NCBI GenBank assembly: GCA_025765615.1
Contig: JAIVFJ010000293.1
Location: 5,001 to 69,000, forward strand
Direction: 5' to 3'
DNA length: 64,000 nt
DNA from: Zopfochytrium polystomum
Lineage: Eukaryota; Chytridiomycota; Chytridiomycetes; Chytridiales; Chytridiaceae
The notes below the pieces were generated by a model, which saw nothing but the letters and a program-made list of their open reading frames with translations, did no database searches and was not told the DNA's origin. The position numbers and the translations under genes were made by a program. Positions 28,670 through 43,330 of the stretch are shown here, piece by piece (the stretch's first letter is position 1; every line of letters begins with the position of its first letter).

Positions 28670-30120
28670 ATGGAATCGCTCCAGCTAGCCGCGGCGACGT
28701 AAGTTAGTTTGGGGTTACCCTCCACTCCCCGCTCCAAACGAAACTGACGTCTACCCCCCCTTCCCACCAACAAAAACACACACAAAACCCACAAAAGCGC
28801 CGTCAAGCTCAAACGCTCTCTAGATCTCGACCTCGTGCAGCGCGTCCTCATCCGAAACCTCCTCCGCGCCCTCCGCGGCTCCTTTGCAGGCAGCCTCGTC
28901 GCCGCTCTCCAGCACTTCGACGTCGACCCGGAACCCGCCGCCGCCGGCCGCCGCCGCAGCAGGAGGAAGGGGTTGAAGGGAAGTAAAGGACACCACCACC
29001 ACCACCACCATAGGCAGCAGAAAAGGCAGCAGCGCGTCGTGCCGCCGCCGTCGCCGACGCTGGCTGCGGCGGCGGAGGCGGGGAAGCCATTGTTCGTCGC
29101 CGTTGACGAGTCGGACGACGAGGGCGGCGCGGACAGGGGCCCTGACGGCGGCGACGAGGACGACGTGCCGCTGGCAAGACTGAACGGTGCGCAGATGCGC
29201 GCGGCGGCGGGGAAGCCGACGACGTCGACGACGGGGGGGATGCGGATGAGAAGGAGCAGAGCGAGGAGGGGCGTCGACGCCCCCGCCCCCGTTGTCTCTG
29301 ACGGCGCCTGGCCCCGTTGAAGACGAAGACAACGTGCCGCTTGGCCGTCTCGCGACCCTGCACGCGGCGGCGGCTGCGGCTGCCACAGTAGTACCCCCGG
29401 TCCGCGGGTCCGCGGACCCCGCGTTCTCCCCGACCGACGCGCTGCCCTCTCCGACGCCGTCAACGACGACGACGCTGCAACGCAAGCGCCGCCCGTCGTC
29501 CATCCTCTCCTTCGTCGCCCGCGCAAAAACGTCGTGGACGTCGTCGTCCCCACCACCCCCGTCGCAGCAACTGTCCTCGCCCCGCTCCGCGTCCGCGCCG
29601 TCCTTTTCTTCCCACATCCCCCAGCTTGCCGCCGCACCCGCCACCGACGACGAAGACAACGGCGACAGCGACAGCGTCTTTTTCGCTGCCACTGCTGCCC
29701 CTCGACCCGTTGTTACCCTCCCCGCGCCCGTCGACGTCGTCGTCGTCGTCGTCGTCCCGGTCCTCTTCCTCCTCCTGCTCGTCCATGTCGTCAACGACGG
29801 CCGCCGCCGCCAGCGCCAGCGTCCCACCGTCGTCGTCGTCGTTGACTCCGCCGTCTCCGCCCCAGGCTCCCCCGACGCACCACCACCATCTCTTTTCGGC
29901 GCTCCGCGCGCGGCACGAGCGGCGCCGGCGGCAGCCCGACCCAGCCCAGCAGCAGCAACAGCAGCAGCAGCAGGCGACGCCCCCTGCGCCGAAACGCGGG
30001 AGCGGCGGTGGATCGCGGCTCGCGGCGGCGTTCGGGCGGCCTCGTGAAGCGCGGCGACGACGTGGGAAAGGCACGGGCTGCGGCGGCGGGGGCGGCGCGC
30101 GGCGAAGGAGGCCAAGGTGA
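28670..30120 (+). CDS. Unrecognised EDDVPL-motif protein, paralogue A
   Basis: Exon ending MESLQLAAAT (28670-28698), intron 28699-28797 (GTAAGT donor, phase 2), then exon 2 from 28798: KLKRSLDLDLVQRVLIRNLL, then RALRGSFAGSLVAAL, a His run, and DEDDVPLARL near 29,155. A second DEDNVPLGRL lies near 29,325, then SSILSFVARAK near 29,500, in a different frame, so an intron or indel lies between about 29,170 and 29,310. Further low-complexity (Ser, His, Gln runs) continues to about 30,120 in yet another frame. The same intron and the same motifs occur in the gene at 31750-35533. Upstream start unresolved. Function unknown. Confidence 0.5.
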
Positions 30121-30923
30121 GGAAGTACAAGGTGTTGACGACGACGACGACCGCGACCACCACGACGGCGACGGCGGGTTGTGGGCAGCACCGACGCGCG
30201 TGCGCAGACGCAGCTTGATGGTGTGAAAGAACGAGGCCCCTCCTCCGCCTCCTCCTCCTCCTCCTCCTCCTCCTTCTTCTTCTTCTCCTTCTCCTTCCCC
30301 CTCCTCTTCTTGCTCTTCTCTTCGCCACTCCACTTCTCCTTTTGGCCATGTGGGCGGGAATCTGGTTCGAAAAATACGGAGTGGACGGGCTTTGGCCCAA
30401 CGCGTGCCCCTCCCAACACACCGTTTCTCACCTTCCGCACCCAAGCAACTCGACGTATTATTTGAGGTGTTCATTAATATTTTACTTTATAATTTTGTTT
30501 CGTCCTGTTATGTTGTTCATCCATCGTACCCCCCACCCCCGGCTCCCTCGCTCCCTGGACATTTGTCATTGTACGGCCTTCCTCCCGCCCCTCCGGACTA
30601 CTCCTGCTTCTCCTCCATCTTCAACTTTTCTTTCTTCTCTTTCTCCCTCCCTCCTTTCCTCCTTCCTTCCTTCCTTCCCTGCCTTCTGGTTTCACAACGC
30701 ACAACCATCCAACCGACCAACACAACCAACCAAACCACCAAGTTCACCTTTTCTGCTCGTATAGGCTAAAATATATGCCCCCCAAATAACAACACTCACT
30801 CATAACACACTGTGAGAACAGCACAAAGCAAACACCGAAAAAAAAAAAAAATTCAATAAAAATAACAATAAAAATAAAAGAAAATGCATGCACTAAATAC
30901 CGAAAGGACAGGGTTACCGAAAG

Positions 30924-30981
<58 letters not shown>

Positions 30982-31133
30982 CGTGTGTGTTTTCGTGTTG
31001 TGTGTCCATGTGAATGGGCGTTTCGTTGATTGGACCGCGTGCTCCCTCAACCGGTTCTCTATTATGTTCATCCCCCACCCACCCAACCCCCGAGTACAGT
31101 ACACTCTCGCTGTCTACTACCCTTGCAACACAT

Positions 31134-31169
<36 letters not shown>

Positions 31170-31749
31170 GCCCCTCTGCACCAGATGCCCAAAAAAACAA
31201 CAACTAAGAAATAAAACGCCCAAGGAAGTGGGGAAACAGAAGAGGAAGGTGAAAGTAGGGTAGTGTAGGGGAAGGGGGGGGGGCACGCAGGGAGCGATTT
31301 TTTGGATTGGGGCCTCAAACACCCCTCAAACAACGGTAAAGGATCAAACTGGAGAGAAAAAATAAAAGTTGAGAGAAGAGAGCTAGAAAAACAAAAAAAA
31401 AAAAAAAAAGCCAGAAAACAAAAAAAAACACAACGCTGCAGGGACCAGGAAATCGAGGGGGGAAAAAAAATAAATGCAATTCTTCACTCTTGACAACCGA
31501 AACGATAGCGGGGAGGAAAAGAATAGGAACGGAAAGGAGAAAAAGAAACGAGACGGAAAGAAAAAAGCCACAAAACAACGCAGGCGCAGCGCTGAGCAAA
31601 GGATAAACACGCAGACACACACACACTCGGCAGCGAAATGGAGATTGTGAGAGCAGGAGCGAGCAAAGAGGAGTGCTGGCAAAACACGTTACTCACCCCT
31701 CATGCAAGGAACCCACAACCGCAAGGCCCGCCCCAAACCACCCCGCCTT
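30121..31749. other. Convergent intergenic region with (GT)n and (CA)n tracts
   Basis: Lies between the 3' ends of two paralogues. It contains (GT)n at 30,926-30,990, (CA)n at 31,135-31,166, poly-A tracts (30,839-30,852; 31,393-31,410) and AATAAA-like hexamers near 30,855. No gene is supported. Confidence 0.55.
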
Positions 31750-34700
31750 TCACAACCGCCACTCGAGCTGAAACACGTCGTCCAGCGTCACCTCGACGCC
31801 CTCCACGCTCTGGAACGAGACCCGCTTATCCACGCCGCCTCCGACTCCGCTCCCGCTCCCTCCGCCCCCACCGATCGCCTCACCAAACCCGCTGAGCAGC
31901 AGCCCGCCCGCGGCAGCGGCCGCCGCGACTTCGGCGAAGATCTCGTCTTCGAAGGATAGCGCCGCCGCCGCCGAGGACGACGAAGAGGAGGTGGTGGTGG
32001 AAGGGGAAGACGACGAGGAGGAGGAGGAGGAGGAGGAGGAGAAGGAGAAGGGTAGAGGAGCGAGTCCGCGGCTTGCGGCTGTTGTCGGCGTTGTTGTAGT
32101 CGTCGTCGGGCCGGACAGCGGGGAGTACGGAGAGGAGAGAGAGGAAAGGGCGGACGACGATGACAGTGTGCCGGCCGACAGCGACGGGGGCGACGAGAGC
32201 GAGGACGAGGGAGAACCAGCCGACGGGGACCTCGACAACGACGACGACGACGACGACGACGACGCCGACGACGCCGAGGCCGACGACGACCCGGAAAACG
32301 TCCGCGGTGGCGCCAGGAACGACGGGCGGACCGACAGTGGCTGGAACGTAGACGGCGTCAGCGCCGGCCGCTGTTGCTGTTGCTGCTGTTTCTGGTGCTG
32401 GTGCTGGTGCTGTTGCGATGCGGCCGGCGGCGGCGGGTGCGTCGCAAAGAGGGAGGCTGGCGCCTGCTTTCTGCTGCTGTGCTTCGTCGTCGGCGTCGTC
32501 GTCTCCAGCGCCGGCACTGTGGAAACAGAGTAGTTGGAGGGCGAGTAGGTCGACGACGATGATGACGACGACGACAAAGGGCGTTGTGAGGGTTTGCGGT
32601 TACTGCCGAGGCTCGATGAGCGAGTGAGGTGGACGGATGGAGGGGATAGAGTCGATGACGACGACGACGAGGATGTCGCTGAAGGAAACTGCGACGAATA
32701 AGAAGACGACAAAAACGTGTTGCTACGCGTAACCTCGGCTTGGCGCGTGCTGGTGCTCGAGCTCAGGATAGACGCACCGTGTGTCTGCTGCCCAGGCCGC
32801 TGCGGTCCCGGCGTAATAAACGCTCCTGCCGCTGCTGCAGTTGCCGTTGCTGAGGGTCCAGCCGACGGGCTGATTGCTGTCACCGTCGAGTTTGGAGACG
32901 CCGACGCGTCGCCTTTCGAGTACTCTGCGTACAACGACTCCCAGTCGCGGCTGGACCTACGCGACGGTATCGACGGACGCGCGGCCGCCGCATCGGCGTC
33001 GCCGGGGGGACTGGTCGGGCCGCGCATGTACGAAGACCGACGCGCCGGCGGTTTGGGAGGAACTTCCGGCGGCGAGGGGGGCATTGAGGACCGCTCCGGG
33101 ATCCTCGGCAGCGTCTTGTCCACGGCGCCGACGACCGACGGCATCTCGCCGCCGTCCTCGGCGGGCGCGGTGATAAAGCTGGCGCTGCCCGTCATTGCAC
33201 TGTACGACTGCGAGTAGCGCTGGATTTTTGCGAGCAGGTCGGTGTCCTCGTTCCAGAGGAGGGACGTCGACCGCGATTTCCGGCTCGAGATGGACTGGCG
33301 CTTGAGCTCACGGCTCTTCCGCCGCTGGGACTCTGTAATCATCTGGTCTCGCTCCCGCTCGTCGAACAGGGCCAACGGGTTGGCGCTAGCCAAAGCGGTG
33401 AGCGATGCGAATTCAGCCATCTCCGCGTCGCTGAATATCGGATCGACTTCGGTTGTTGGAAGGAAACTTTGATTGCCACCACGCTGCTGTTGGCGCTGAT
33501 GCTGCTGTGCAAAAGCTGCACCCGTCTCGCTTTCTTCCATCCAGTCGATGCCACCAGCTTCGACGAGGTCGGTCTGTATCGCCGTGGTTAATCTGGCTGT
33601 AGGCTCAGCGATGGCAAGTGTTGCCATCCCCAAATCTTCCGACTTGGCGCTTGAAGGGCTTTCCTGCTGGAGAGACGCATTGAGCTGGTACGACCACATC
33701 AGGGATTCAGCGTCCGGTGCCGAATGTCGCCGTGGCTTGTCCTCGGACCCCACCGCCCGTGCTGCGACTTCTGGTATTTTCGGTCTTTCCGCGGACGACG
33801 TTCCGGGTCGCACCGCCGTAGAAGACTTGCTGGATCCGGGGAATCGAACAAAGTTTTTCAGCTTTTTCCGCACGGACGCGAACCGCGACTTTGTCGACGA
33901 GGCGGACATGTTGGACGTGGTTTCGTCGTCGAGAGTCTTGTTGTTGCGATCGCGCGCATCGGGTGCTGATTCTTCAGACGACAACGACGACCGAGGGTCA
34001 CTGACTGCATCGACTGACGGATGGTGTCGCAGTGACGCTGCTGAAGGATTGGAAGAGCTCCTTGACCGCAATTCGAACACAGATGAGGCTTTGCTTTTCA
34101 TGGAAGATGGTGAGGGTGAGGTGGTTGTAGTAGACGCCGAGGATGATGAGGGAGACGAAGAGAAGGAGCTGGAGTGTGGCGAAGGAGAGGGTATTGAGTT
34201 GGGAGACGATGCGGCGGCTCGCGCTCGCGCAACTAGTGCAAGGAGGAAGGCTTTGGCATTTTGGGCTCGTTTGGTGGAGGTGCTGCTTTGAGCAGTTGAA
34301 TCTTTCGGTTTTGAAGACGGCGCTTTATTCGGCGCCCGCAACTGGCCTAACGGCACATCGTCCTCTTCATCATCGGCTATCCGAGGTTCTTTAGCGGGCG
34401 GGTCGATCCTGATCAGAGGTCCGCTTGGGCGGGTCTCCTTTGGCAAAGATCTCTCCGCCTGTTGTGGCTGCAGAAGCTGCTTGGACGATCCTCGCGGGAC
34501 AATGACAACGGGCTTCTTTGTCGATCGTTCTTTCCGTTTGGCTTCCTCGGCGTCGTCGCCATCATCGCCATCATCGTCGTCCTCTAATTCGCCTGCAGCA
34601 TCGCCTGCCCGCTCTGGCTCGTCGGGTTCCGGAAGTGCGGGAAGGAGGTGAGCCCAAGTCCGGTAGATCGCTTCAAGAAGATTCTGCATGAGGACGATTC

Positions 34701-35533
34701 TTCCAAGGTCGAATCCTGGGCCTATGCCCTGGTTCAGTTTATATGTTCTAGGCGTGGGTGCATGTTAGATCGGCCAGGCAGAGGGGTGGGCTTTACACTT
34801 ACGTCACGAATGCAAGTTGGATGGGATCGATATGAGGCCTTGCACGAGGCCGGAAGATGTTGGAGGAGGCAGCCGCTTCATTGTTGAATTCTCCCGGCAC
34901 GCGTGCAAGATCGTCGTCGTAGTCGCTATCATCATCTTCGCCATCTTCATCTCCTTCTTGGTCCTCAGCGTCGTTGCTGCCATCATCATCATCGCTGCCC
35001 AGATCAGCAGCCAGCAACGAGAGCCGCATGGGCGATCTGTTGCTCAGTGTGGAAGGTAGGTTTTCGGGGGCGGGGGAGGGAGCTGCGGCTGCAGCTGGGG
35101 GAAAGGCCGCTTGCTGCAGAGGCGGCTCGTACGCCAGGTGTTCCAGATGAAGCTTTGACGACGGGGATTGCGGAAAGGAGAGCGATAGGGCGAATTGGGT
35201 GCTGGCGGATGGGGAAGAGTTGTACGCGGGATTGCCGGACGAGAGCGATGCTGATCCAAGGTGTGGCGGCGCTGGTGAGAGGGAGGGGGGAGACAGCGGC
35301 GACAGTGGGGAGAGCGGCGAAAGCGGCGGCCGGGTTGCTGGTGCAGCCGTTGTTGCCGTTGCCGTTGCCGCTGCCGTTGCCGTTGCTGCGGTCGCGGTGG
35401 TCCCGGTCGCGGTCACGGTAGTCCCGGACGCCGGCGCGGGCGATGCAGTTGCGGTGGTCGCCACAAAGACCGCCGACACCGACGCCGCGATGGGGGCGGC
35501 GACGACGCCACCCTTCTCCTCCTGCTGGTCCAT
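31750..35533 (-). CDS. Unrecognised EDDVPL-motif protein, paralogue B (1,242 aa)
   Basis: Two exons: 35533-34803 and 34747-31750, with a 55-nt intron (GTAAGT...CCTAG, phase 2); 3,729 nt in frame. Exon 1 is Ala/Thr/Pro-rich, then acidic (DDDDGSNDAEDQEGDEDGED), then DPIQLAFVT. Exon 2 opens with YKLNQGIGPGFDLGRIVLMQ then NLLEAIYRTWAHLLPALP, DDEEDDVPLGQLRAPNK and AFLLALVARARAA. A mid region looks partly ordered (FASVRKKLKNFVRFPGSSKS; SLMWSYQLNASLQQ; DRDQMITESQRRKSRELKRQ-type basic helix). The C-terminus is DKRVSFQSVEGVEVTLDDVF then QLEWRL. Ser/Thr/Pro-rich linkers and a polyQ run are present. No known domain recognised; a fungal regulatory or scaffold protein is a guess. Confidence 0.75.
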
Positions 35534-37251
<1,718 letters not shown>

Positions 37252-40200
37252 ATGTTCTGGCGCTTCGGCTTTCAGTCCGCCTCGGCGATCGACGCGCTGT
37301 TGGACAAGGATTCAGTCACACTAGAGGAACTTTTCGAGGTCGACGAGCTTTTGCAGGAGTGCAAGGCGCATAATTCGAAGTTGATTGATTTGTGAGTCTG
37401 TCGATTTCTCGATTTGTTCTAGAATTAACATCTTCGTAACGTCCATCCACTCTCCCAATCGCACCAGCCTTTCCAAACCTGATAATTTGAACAAACTCTT
37501 GCTTATGCTGACAAACTCCGAACTCGACGATGCGAAAAAATACAAGTATGTATATGGCTTTGGCTTTGCTCCACGCGTAGTTTGAAGCTGATGCATTATT
37601 CGATACAACCAAAGATACCCATACCTTGCCTGCGAAGTTATCAGTTGTGAGATATTAACTGTGTGCGATGGTCTTGTCGCCGACATCGCTCTTCTGAACA
37701 CATTCTGGACATTTCTGGACCGCCCCGCTCCTATTGACCCGCTTCAGGCCAGCTACTTCAGCAAAGTGAATGGCATTTTAATGCAGAAGAAAGTTGCGGA
37801 GGTGAAACTCCCGTCTGCCGTCGCCACAGTCAAAATTTTTTATTCATATCCTTCCTCCCGACAGATGATCGAATTTGTCCGGAATCAGCCAGACGTTGTC
37901 AAGCGGATGCTTCAGCACATCGCGAACGCCTCCATTGCTGAGCTGCTTTTGAAAATCATCAGCGTCGAGGAGCTACCTGAAGCGCAAGGGATCGTTGGGG
38001 TTTGTGTTACTCAATTAGTCGCTTCCATCGCGACTGTTCTTCTGAGTGTGGACCACTTTGCGATTTTCAGTGGCTGTGCGCGCAAGGCTTGATCCCGCAG
38101 CTCATTGACCGCTTAGAGCCAAGTCTGGACATCGAGATTCACAATACGGCCTCCCAGACAATCCTGGATATTATTGCTGTTAGCTACCAAAACATTGCTG
38201 CGCAGGAGGCTGCAATCGCTGCGGGCGAGGCGGTGTCGACCGAGGGAAGCACATCGCTAGTGGATCAGCTGAAAAGGTAGAGTTTACGCTCCACTCGAGC
38301 CAAGCGTGCGTTCCTGATTGTGGCTAATGAATGCACTCGCAAACTGCAGTGCACCAATTATTAAAAAATTGGTAGGTTTTATGCTCGACAAGGAGGCACC
38401 AAACGCGTCGTCAACATTAGCGAACGGTATCAACATTATCATCGAGATCATCCGAAGATACTGCAGGTGACAACAAAGCTGTCGCGTCGGCCATAGTATT
38501 AACCCAACGTTCGCAGTGAAATTGAGCAGGCCGAATACCAGCAGCACCAATTCCAGCAGCAAATGATCTCGCCCCGGACCGGAAATATATTGCCAACTGA
38601 GGAAAAAGTTCGGATTCTGGCGACGGATTTGAATGACCTGCTTCACGCTCTTGGAGACCGTGTCGAAGAGATGGCAGTCCTGCTTGATAATCCAAGAACT
38701 GAGGTATTATTTTTGAATTTTTGCGAATACCTCCTGGAAAATGAGTTGATATTGTCAATGCACTCGGTTTCGTCAGCCCTTCTTCACAGCAGTCGCTGGC
38801 GACGTCGTTCCCCTTGGCTCGGAGCGCCTCAAAACTTGCGAACTCTTTGCAGAAATCCTTCACCTTCAGTACCTCTACTACTCCAGCCCACTGTTCGACC
38901 GCCTCGTTGAATCCTCCACTTCGACTCAGGCGTCGGCACCATCACCCGCATCCACCGCTACGTTGACAGCACCTGCGCCAGCCCCACTACCGTCCGACCC
39001 CACCAGTACGGCGCCCCCATCGGTGTCAGTCGAGGGCAGCGAAGTTACTGCACGAAAGCTTGATTCGAGTCAGGGTGACGTTGATGCGCTGGCAGCCGCA
39101 GTTTCGCGGATGCAGGTTTCAGCACAAACAAACGTCGCGGACGAGCTCGTGGCCGTCACGGACAAGTTCGTCAGGTCTAGAATATTGCCCATGTGTCTGG
39201 TGAGCAGTGAGAAGACCCTTTATTTTTTTCGTTCTTGTGCTTCGGATAGCTTCGCAAAAGTTTGGCGCTGAAGTCGCCCACACTGACCATCACTGATCAA
39301 ATCTGCGTCCGCCTTGCTGTTCCGTCGGAACCAGAAACTTTTCTTTGACTTCCCATGGAACAACTTCTTGCATTCTGTCGTGTACGACATGATCGCAAAA
39401 GTTTTCAACACGTACTCTTACACGTCGACGACATCGTACGCTCGCCCGCTGCCCCAGCCTGAAGTCGACGGATCGGAGGACCCGCCAGCAGCAGCGGCGG
39501 CGGCAGCAGCGGCGGCCTTTGCTTCAGCGTCGCCGGACGGACTGGAAGCCAAGATGGTGGGCGTCAAAGCGAGCTTCAAGGCGCTTGTGCTTTCGGTATG
39601 TGCATGCTTGGCTTGACTTATCTCAGCAGGGAGTTCAGATTGCTTATTTCTTCGGTCGTATACGTCTCCCGAATTTCGTCCTACACACGACTGTTGCATT
39701 CCAGATATTGGTCGAAGGCAAGCTGTCGGCGCTCATTATTGACGCTCAAACTCGAAACGACGCGATAGAGAAGGAGCCTCGCGGCACTCGGCTCGGGTTC
39801 ATGGGACACCTCACGTACATTGCGGACGAGATTTGCAAACTGCTCGAGAAGTGTGGGGCGGACTTTGAAGGTGACACGGACACTGCTGGTAAGAGGGAAG
39901 CTGTTGCCTTTGTCTTTTTCTTTTCCGTTTCGCCTAACACTGCGCTGTATGAACCCCGAATCCGATTGTCGTCCGAACAAACAAACAAACAAAAATAAAA
40001 AAACAAAACAACACGAAAGGCACCGCCGTGGTCCACCCAGACTGGGACGCCTACGTCAACGGTGTCCTTCGGGAAACCAAGGAGCGGGACCGGCAGCTCC
40101 TCGGCGGAGCGCGACCGGCGCAGCTGGGTGCACCCCACGTGCCCGTCGCTCAGATGAATCCCGAGTTGCTGGACGCGTTGCCGGCGGGGATGGGGTCTGG

Positions 40201-40342
40201 CGGACCGGCAGTCGCTGCGTCGGGAGCCTCGGGGACCGCGGCAGGGGGCGACAGCGGCGACGCGTCGTCGTCGACACCGTCGGCTGCCGCAGTGCGATTG
40301 GGGGAGGCGGACGGGTGGTCGTCGGGAATCAATTTCGATTGA
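37252..40342 (+). CDS. SAPS-domain protein, SIT4/PP6 phosphatase regulatory subunit
   Basis: Eleven exons: 37252-37391, 37468-37545, 37615-37801, 37865-37999, 38071-38276, 38350-38466, 38517-38703, 38777-39199, 39335-39595, 39705-39888 and 40020-40342. They sum to 2,241 nt (746 aa) with every junction in phase. The start MFWRFGFQSASAIDALLDKD is the canonical SAPS N-terminus. Further family blocks: LLQECKAHNSKLIDF, YPYLACEVISCEILTVCDGL, MIEFVRNQPDVVKRMLQHI, QGLIPQLIDRL, FFDFPWNNFLHSVVYDMIAK and RLGFMGHLTYIADEICKLL. The family (yeast Sap185/Sap190, human PPP6R1-3) binds the PP6/Sit4 catalytic subunit in nutrient and cell-cycle signalling. The region between the SAPS blocks at about 38,900-39,170 is Ser/Thr/Pro-rich linker. 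An Ala run (about 39,487-39,515) and a Gly/Ala tail are probably disordered. Confidence 0.95.
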
Positions 40343-41000
40343 TGCAGGGACTTCGGTGCGAGTCCCCAACAAATCCTTGTTTTCGTTGTTGTTCCCCTAC
40401 TTTTCCCAACTGCGTTTCTCTTTGGCCTGTTTCCATCGCCGAATTTCTTTCTTTTCTCTTCATCCTTTCTCTCCCTCTCTTTCTTTTCCGTTTCGGTGTC
40501 CCCTTTATTTTCTCTTTAAATGTTACTCTTCCAACAGTCCAAAATTCTCGCTCCTCAACTTTTTTTGTTGCCGTCCTCCTCTTTTTTTTGGTGTTCCTCC
40601 TTTTCTTTCCAGCTCCAGGTTCTCCGCTCAGATTCCCCGTTCATCTGCCCCGCGTTCCCCTGTTGTTTCTTTTCCCCCTTTTCTCGTTTTCAGAGGCTTT
40701 CACGGTGCTACAGGCGAATCAACCTGGCTGGGGGAGGAGGTAAAGGGAGCTTTTCGGTGTGTTTTCCTGTGTTCCTTTTATTTTTCGTTCGTCGTTCGTT
40801 TGCTTCCACAGTTATTGTGTGTGCTGCTTGTTTGGCGAAGGGGACGGGGGGATGGAGAGGAAAGCGCGACGACGCGACGATGAGGTGGGCAGTGACAGAA
40901 AGTAAAAACGGGAGAGTCGTTTTGTTCGAGCCTTTTCGACCAGACGGAGCGGTGGACAGCTGCGAAAGGGGACATCTTGACGGAACAAGGTGGCGCAGCC
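40343..41000. other. 3' flank of the SAPS gene
   Basis: Pyrimidine-rich sequence, probably 3' UTR and intergenic. Open frames are low-complexity; no gene supported. Confidence 0.4.
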
Positions 41001-41673
41001 GTGCTCTCTAAATCTCCTCACCCTGGGCTGAAGGTGGAAATAGAGCAATGGCCTAAATACCAATCCTACCTAATGAAAAGGGCAAAAGAAGGTGTCTAGG
41101 GGTCACCAGACAGGAAAATGTATTTGGAGTTTACTCAAGCCCACATCATCAAACACAAAAAGAAACTCTTTTAACACAAAAAGATCAGCCATCACACATC
41201 TAAAAGAGAAACATAAGAAAAGTGTGACAAGGGCGACACAATCACAAAAGAAAGTGCAAAATGCCTCTGGTCCAAGACACAGAGAAACCCCAATGGCAAA
41301 GGCAAAAGGGACTGAATCACTCAGTAAGGAATGAGACTCAGGGCAACAAAAGGGGGCACCTAAGGCTGCACCAATCAATCTGTGCCAGCTCCTTCCCAAG
41401 GCAGAAGCCAAGGGGAAGGCAAGAGAGTGGGGAGGACAGTGGCCAGGTTCCAACCTGTTGGACTTGGAGCACCAGCTCCCTCTCTGCCAAAGACAAGCCC
41501 TAAGTTGGAGGGGGTTGGACACAAAGGGCAAACACAAGGAACAGTTAGTGTGCAGAGGTGCCTGTTGGATCAAACCAGAACTGTTTTCCACTTAACAGAA
41601 CCAGACAAATCTTTTCTCACTCCCAAGAGAGGTTCCAACTCAATCCAAGGAGGGGGCACACAGGGTGGGAGAG
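41001..41673 (+). repeat. Left arm of a large inverted repeat
   Basis: From GTGCTCTCTAAATCTCC to ...CACAGGGTGGGAGA it matches the reverse complement of 45399-46054 with scattered substitutions and small indels. The arms are about 660-670 bp and enclose about 3.7 kb. Confidence 0.85.
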
Positions 41674-43100
41674 CCCAGCTCATACTCACAGTCAGGAAGA
41701 AAAGGGCAGGCAAGGGACTTGAGGTACAGTTCTCACAGTCAACAAGAAGGGGGGGCAGCAGTTTAAATAGGAGAGGGTTGGAATCACAGGGAGAAGAGGA
41801 AAAAGGAGGGAAAACACATACAAAACAACAAAACAATAAGTAAAGGCAACAAGTGTCAGTTGGTGGCTTATGCAGACAACCAATAATAATAGAATAATAA
41901 TAAATACAGCGGAGTCCAAGCCAAATGTGTGTAGAACGCGCTTTGAGACAGGTGGATAATCCTCACAATTACCAGTGAAAAAGTGGGTATACACTCTTTT
42001 ATTTGAGGTCACAGGCTTGACGGCCTGTCATCCTCACAATTGTTTATCAGGCGACAAACGCAGAAGTGCTTGTTGGGAGACTTGTTGAACGAAATCTCAA
42101 AATGCAGAAACTGCAAGACGACATGCTGCACCTTCGATGTCAACAACCAAGGTTCTGTTGACAGCAAACATCCAACATCGCTGCCTGTGCCATACATCAC
42201 ACAATGCAGCAAAGCAGCTTGCTGGATGGTGGATAGGTTTGAGCCCATTGCACCAGAGTCAGACTCATTATGCAATGTGTGTCAACACGCAAAGCTTTCC
42301 TGCCTACCATTTTGGTGATGCAAGAGCCCCAGAGCAGAGCATCCACTTGATTCTACCTCAAATGCCATACAACACCTTCCAATTAGTGAAAATTTTTCTC
42401 CACTTAGTGTGCCTGTCCCTGGCCAAATTCTGAACAGATTTGCTTGATTTTTGGCTCTTTGGAAAGATCTATCATTCTCCTACCCCCTCTCAAAGTTTCA
42501 GGCTGGGGGCAATTGTTTCGTAGAGTTATTGGCTGTGCAATCCTTTCTCACATTTCTGATTGTTTGTGCTTTTCTTTTTGTCCTTTTCAAAAATTTCTCA
42601 GTTCCCTTTTTGGTTGGTGTCTTTCTCATACCCCTTCCAAGCCTTTTTGAGTTTGTTTTTCGTGTTTTTCTAATTGTTTTAATTTTCTTTTCCCAAACCC
42701 TGCCAAACCTCACCCCTCCACCAATTTTGGTCCTAAAATTCTGCAAAAATACTCTTTCAACTTCCCCTCTCCTCCTCTTTGCTCCTGCTGTCATTTTACG
42801 CATGTTATTGTCTTTTTCCAAATACCTGTCAAGGGTCTCTCTCTCTGTCTCCTCCCTCTCTGTGCGAAAATACCCTCTCTTTCAAGTTCTTTCATATTAT
42901 TTTCGTCCTCTCTCCCTATTCTCAGAACAATTTGGTCTGGGAATGGGTGAGTCTTGCTGTTTCATTGATGATACTGGCTTCAGCTCCTTCTACTTTGTTA
43001 GTTTCTCACCTTTATTTCCCTCTTTCTTCGCTTCCACTTGGGCACATACGTACTGTGCTGTCAGTTTGCCATGTTCCCCACGTGTTGAAGGTCTCCTCTT
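41674..43100. other. AT-richer unresolved sequence inside the inverted repeat
   Basis: A Cys-rich 92-codon plus-strand frame at 42,040-42,318 and a hydrophobic frame at 42,451-43,194 are open; neither matches anything I recognise. Composition is like the retroelement sequences rather than host exons. (CT)-rich patch near 42,836-42,880. Confidence 0.35.
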
Positions 43101-43330
43101 CTTTGCCTTTCTGACTTGTCTTGTTGTTGTCATTGGTATCATTGGTATCATTGTATTACTAATTGCGCTTTCTGGAACTTTCTTTGAGTCTTGACAAGGA
43201 AGACTCTCAAAAGGTATAAAAGGGCGATGGGGAACCTGTCCCATCCCTCAAGTGAATTATTGTTTACAATACAATCATCACTCCTCTCAGTTCCTTGTCT
43301 GCCTTGCCCTGTCTTGCCCTGTTCCTGACA
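43101..43330 (+). repeat. 5'-truncated LTR related to the heat-shock-type element
   Basis: Matches the 3' two-thirds of the LTR at 16071-16423: TATAAAAGG near 43,218, AAGTGAATTATTG near 43,250 and the terminal CTGACA at 43,330. The heat-shock array is absent; unrelated sequence precedes it. Confidence 0.85.

Noticed and set aside
28820..30421. 533-codon open frame on the minus strand
   Set aside because: Arg-rich antisense shadow of paralogue A, whose homology to paralogue B fixes the coding strand as plus.
42451..43194. 247-codon hydrophobic open frame that could be a membrane protein
   Set aside because: It runs into the truncated LTR, is pyrimidine-rich (Phe/Leu/Ser from T/C runs) and has no helix-loop pattern; more likely non-coding retroelement DNA.
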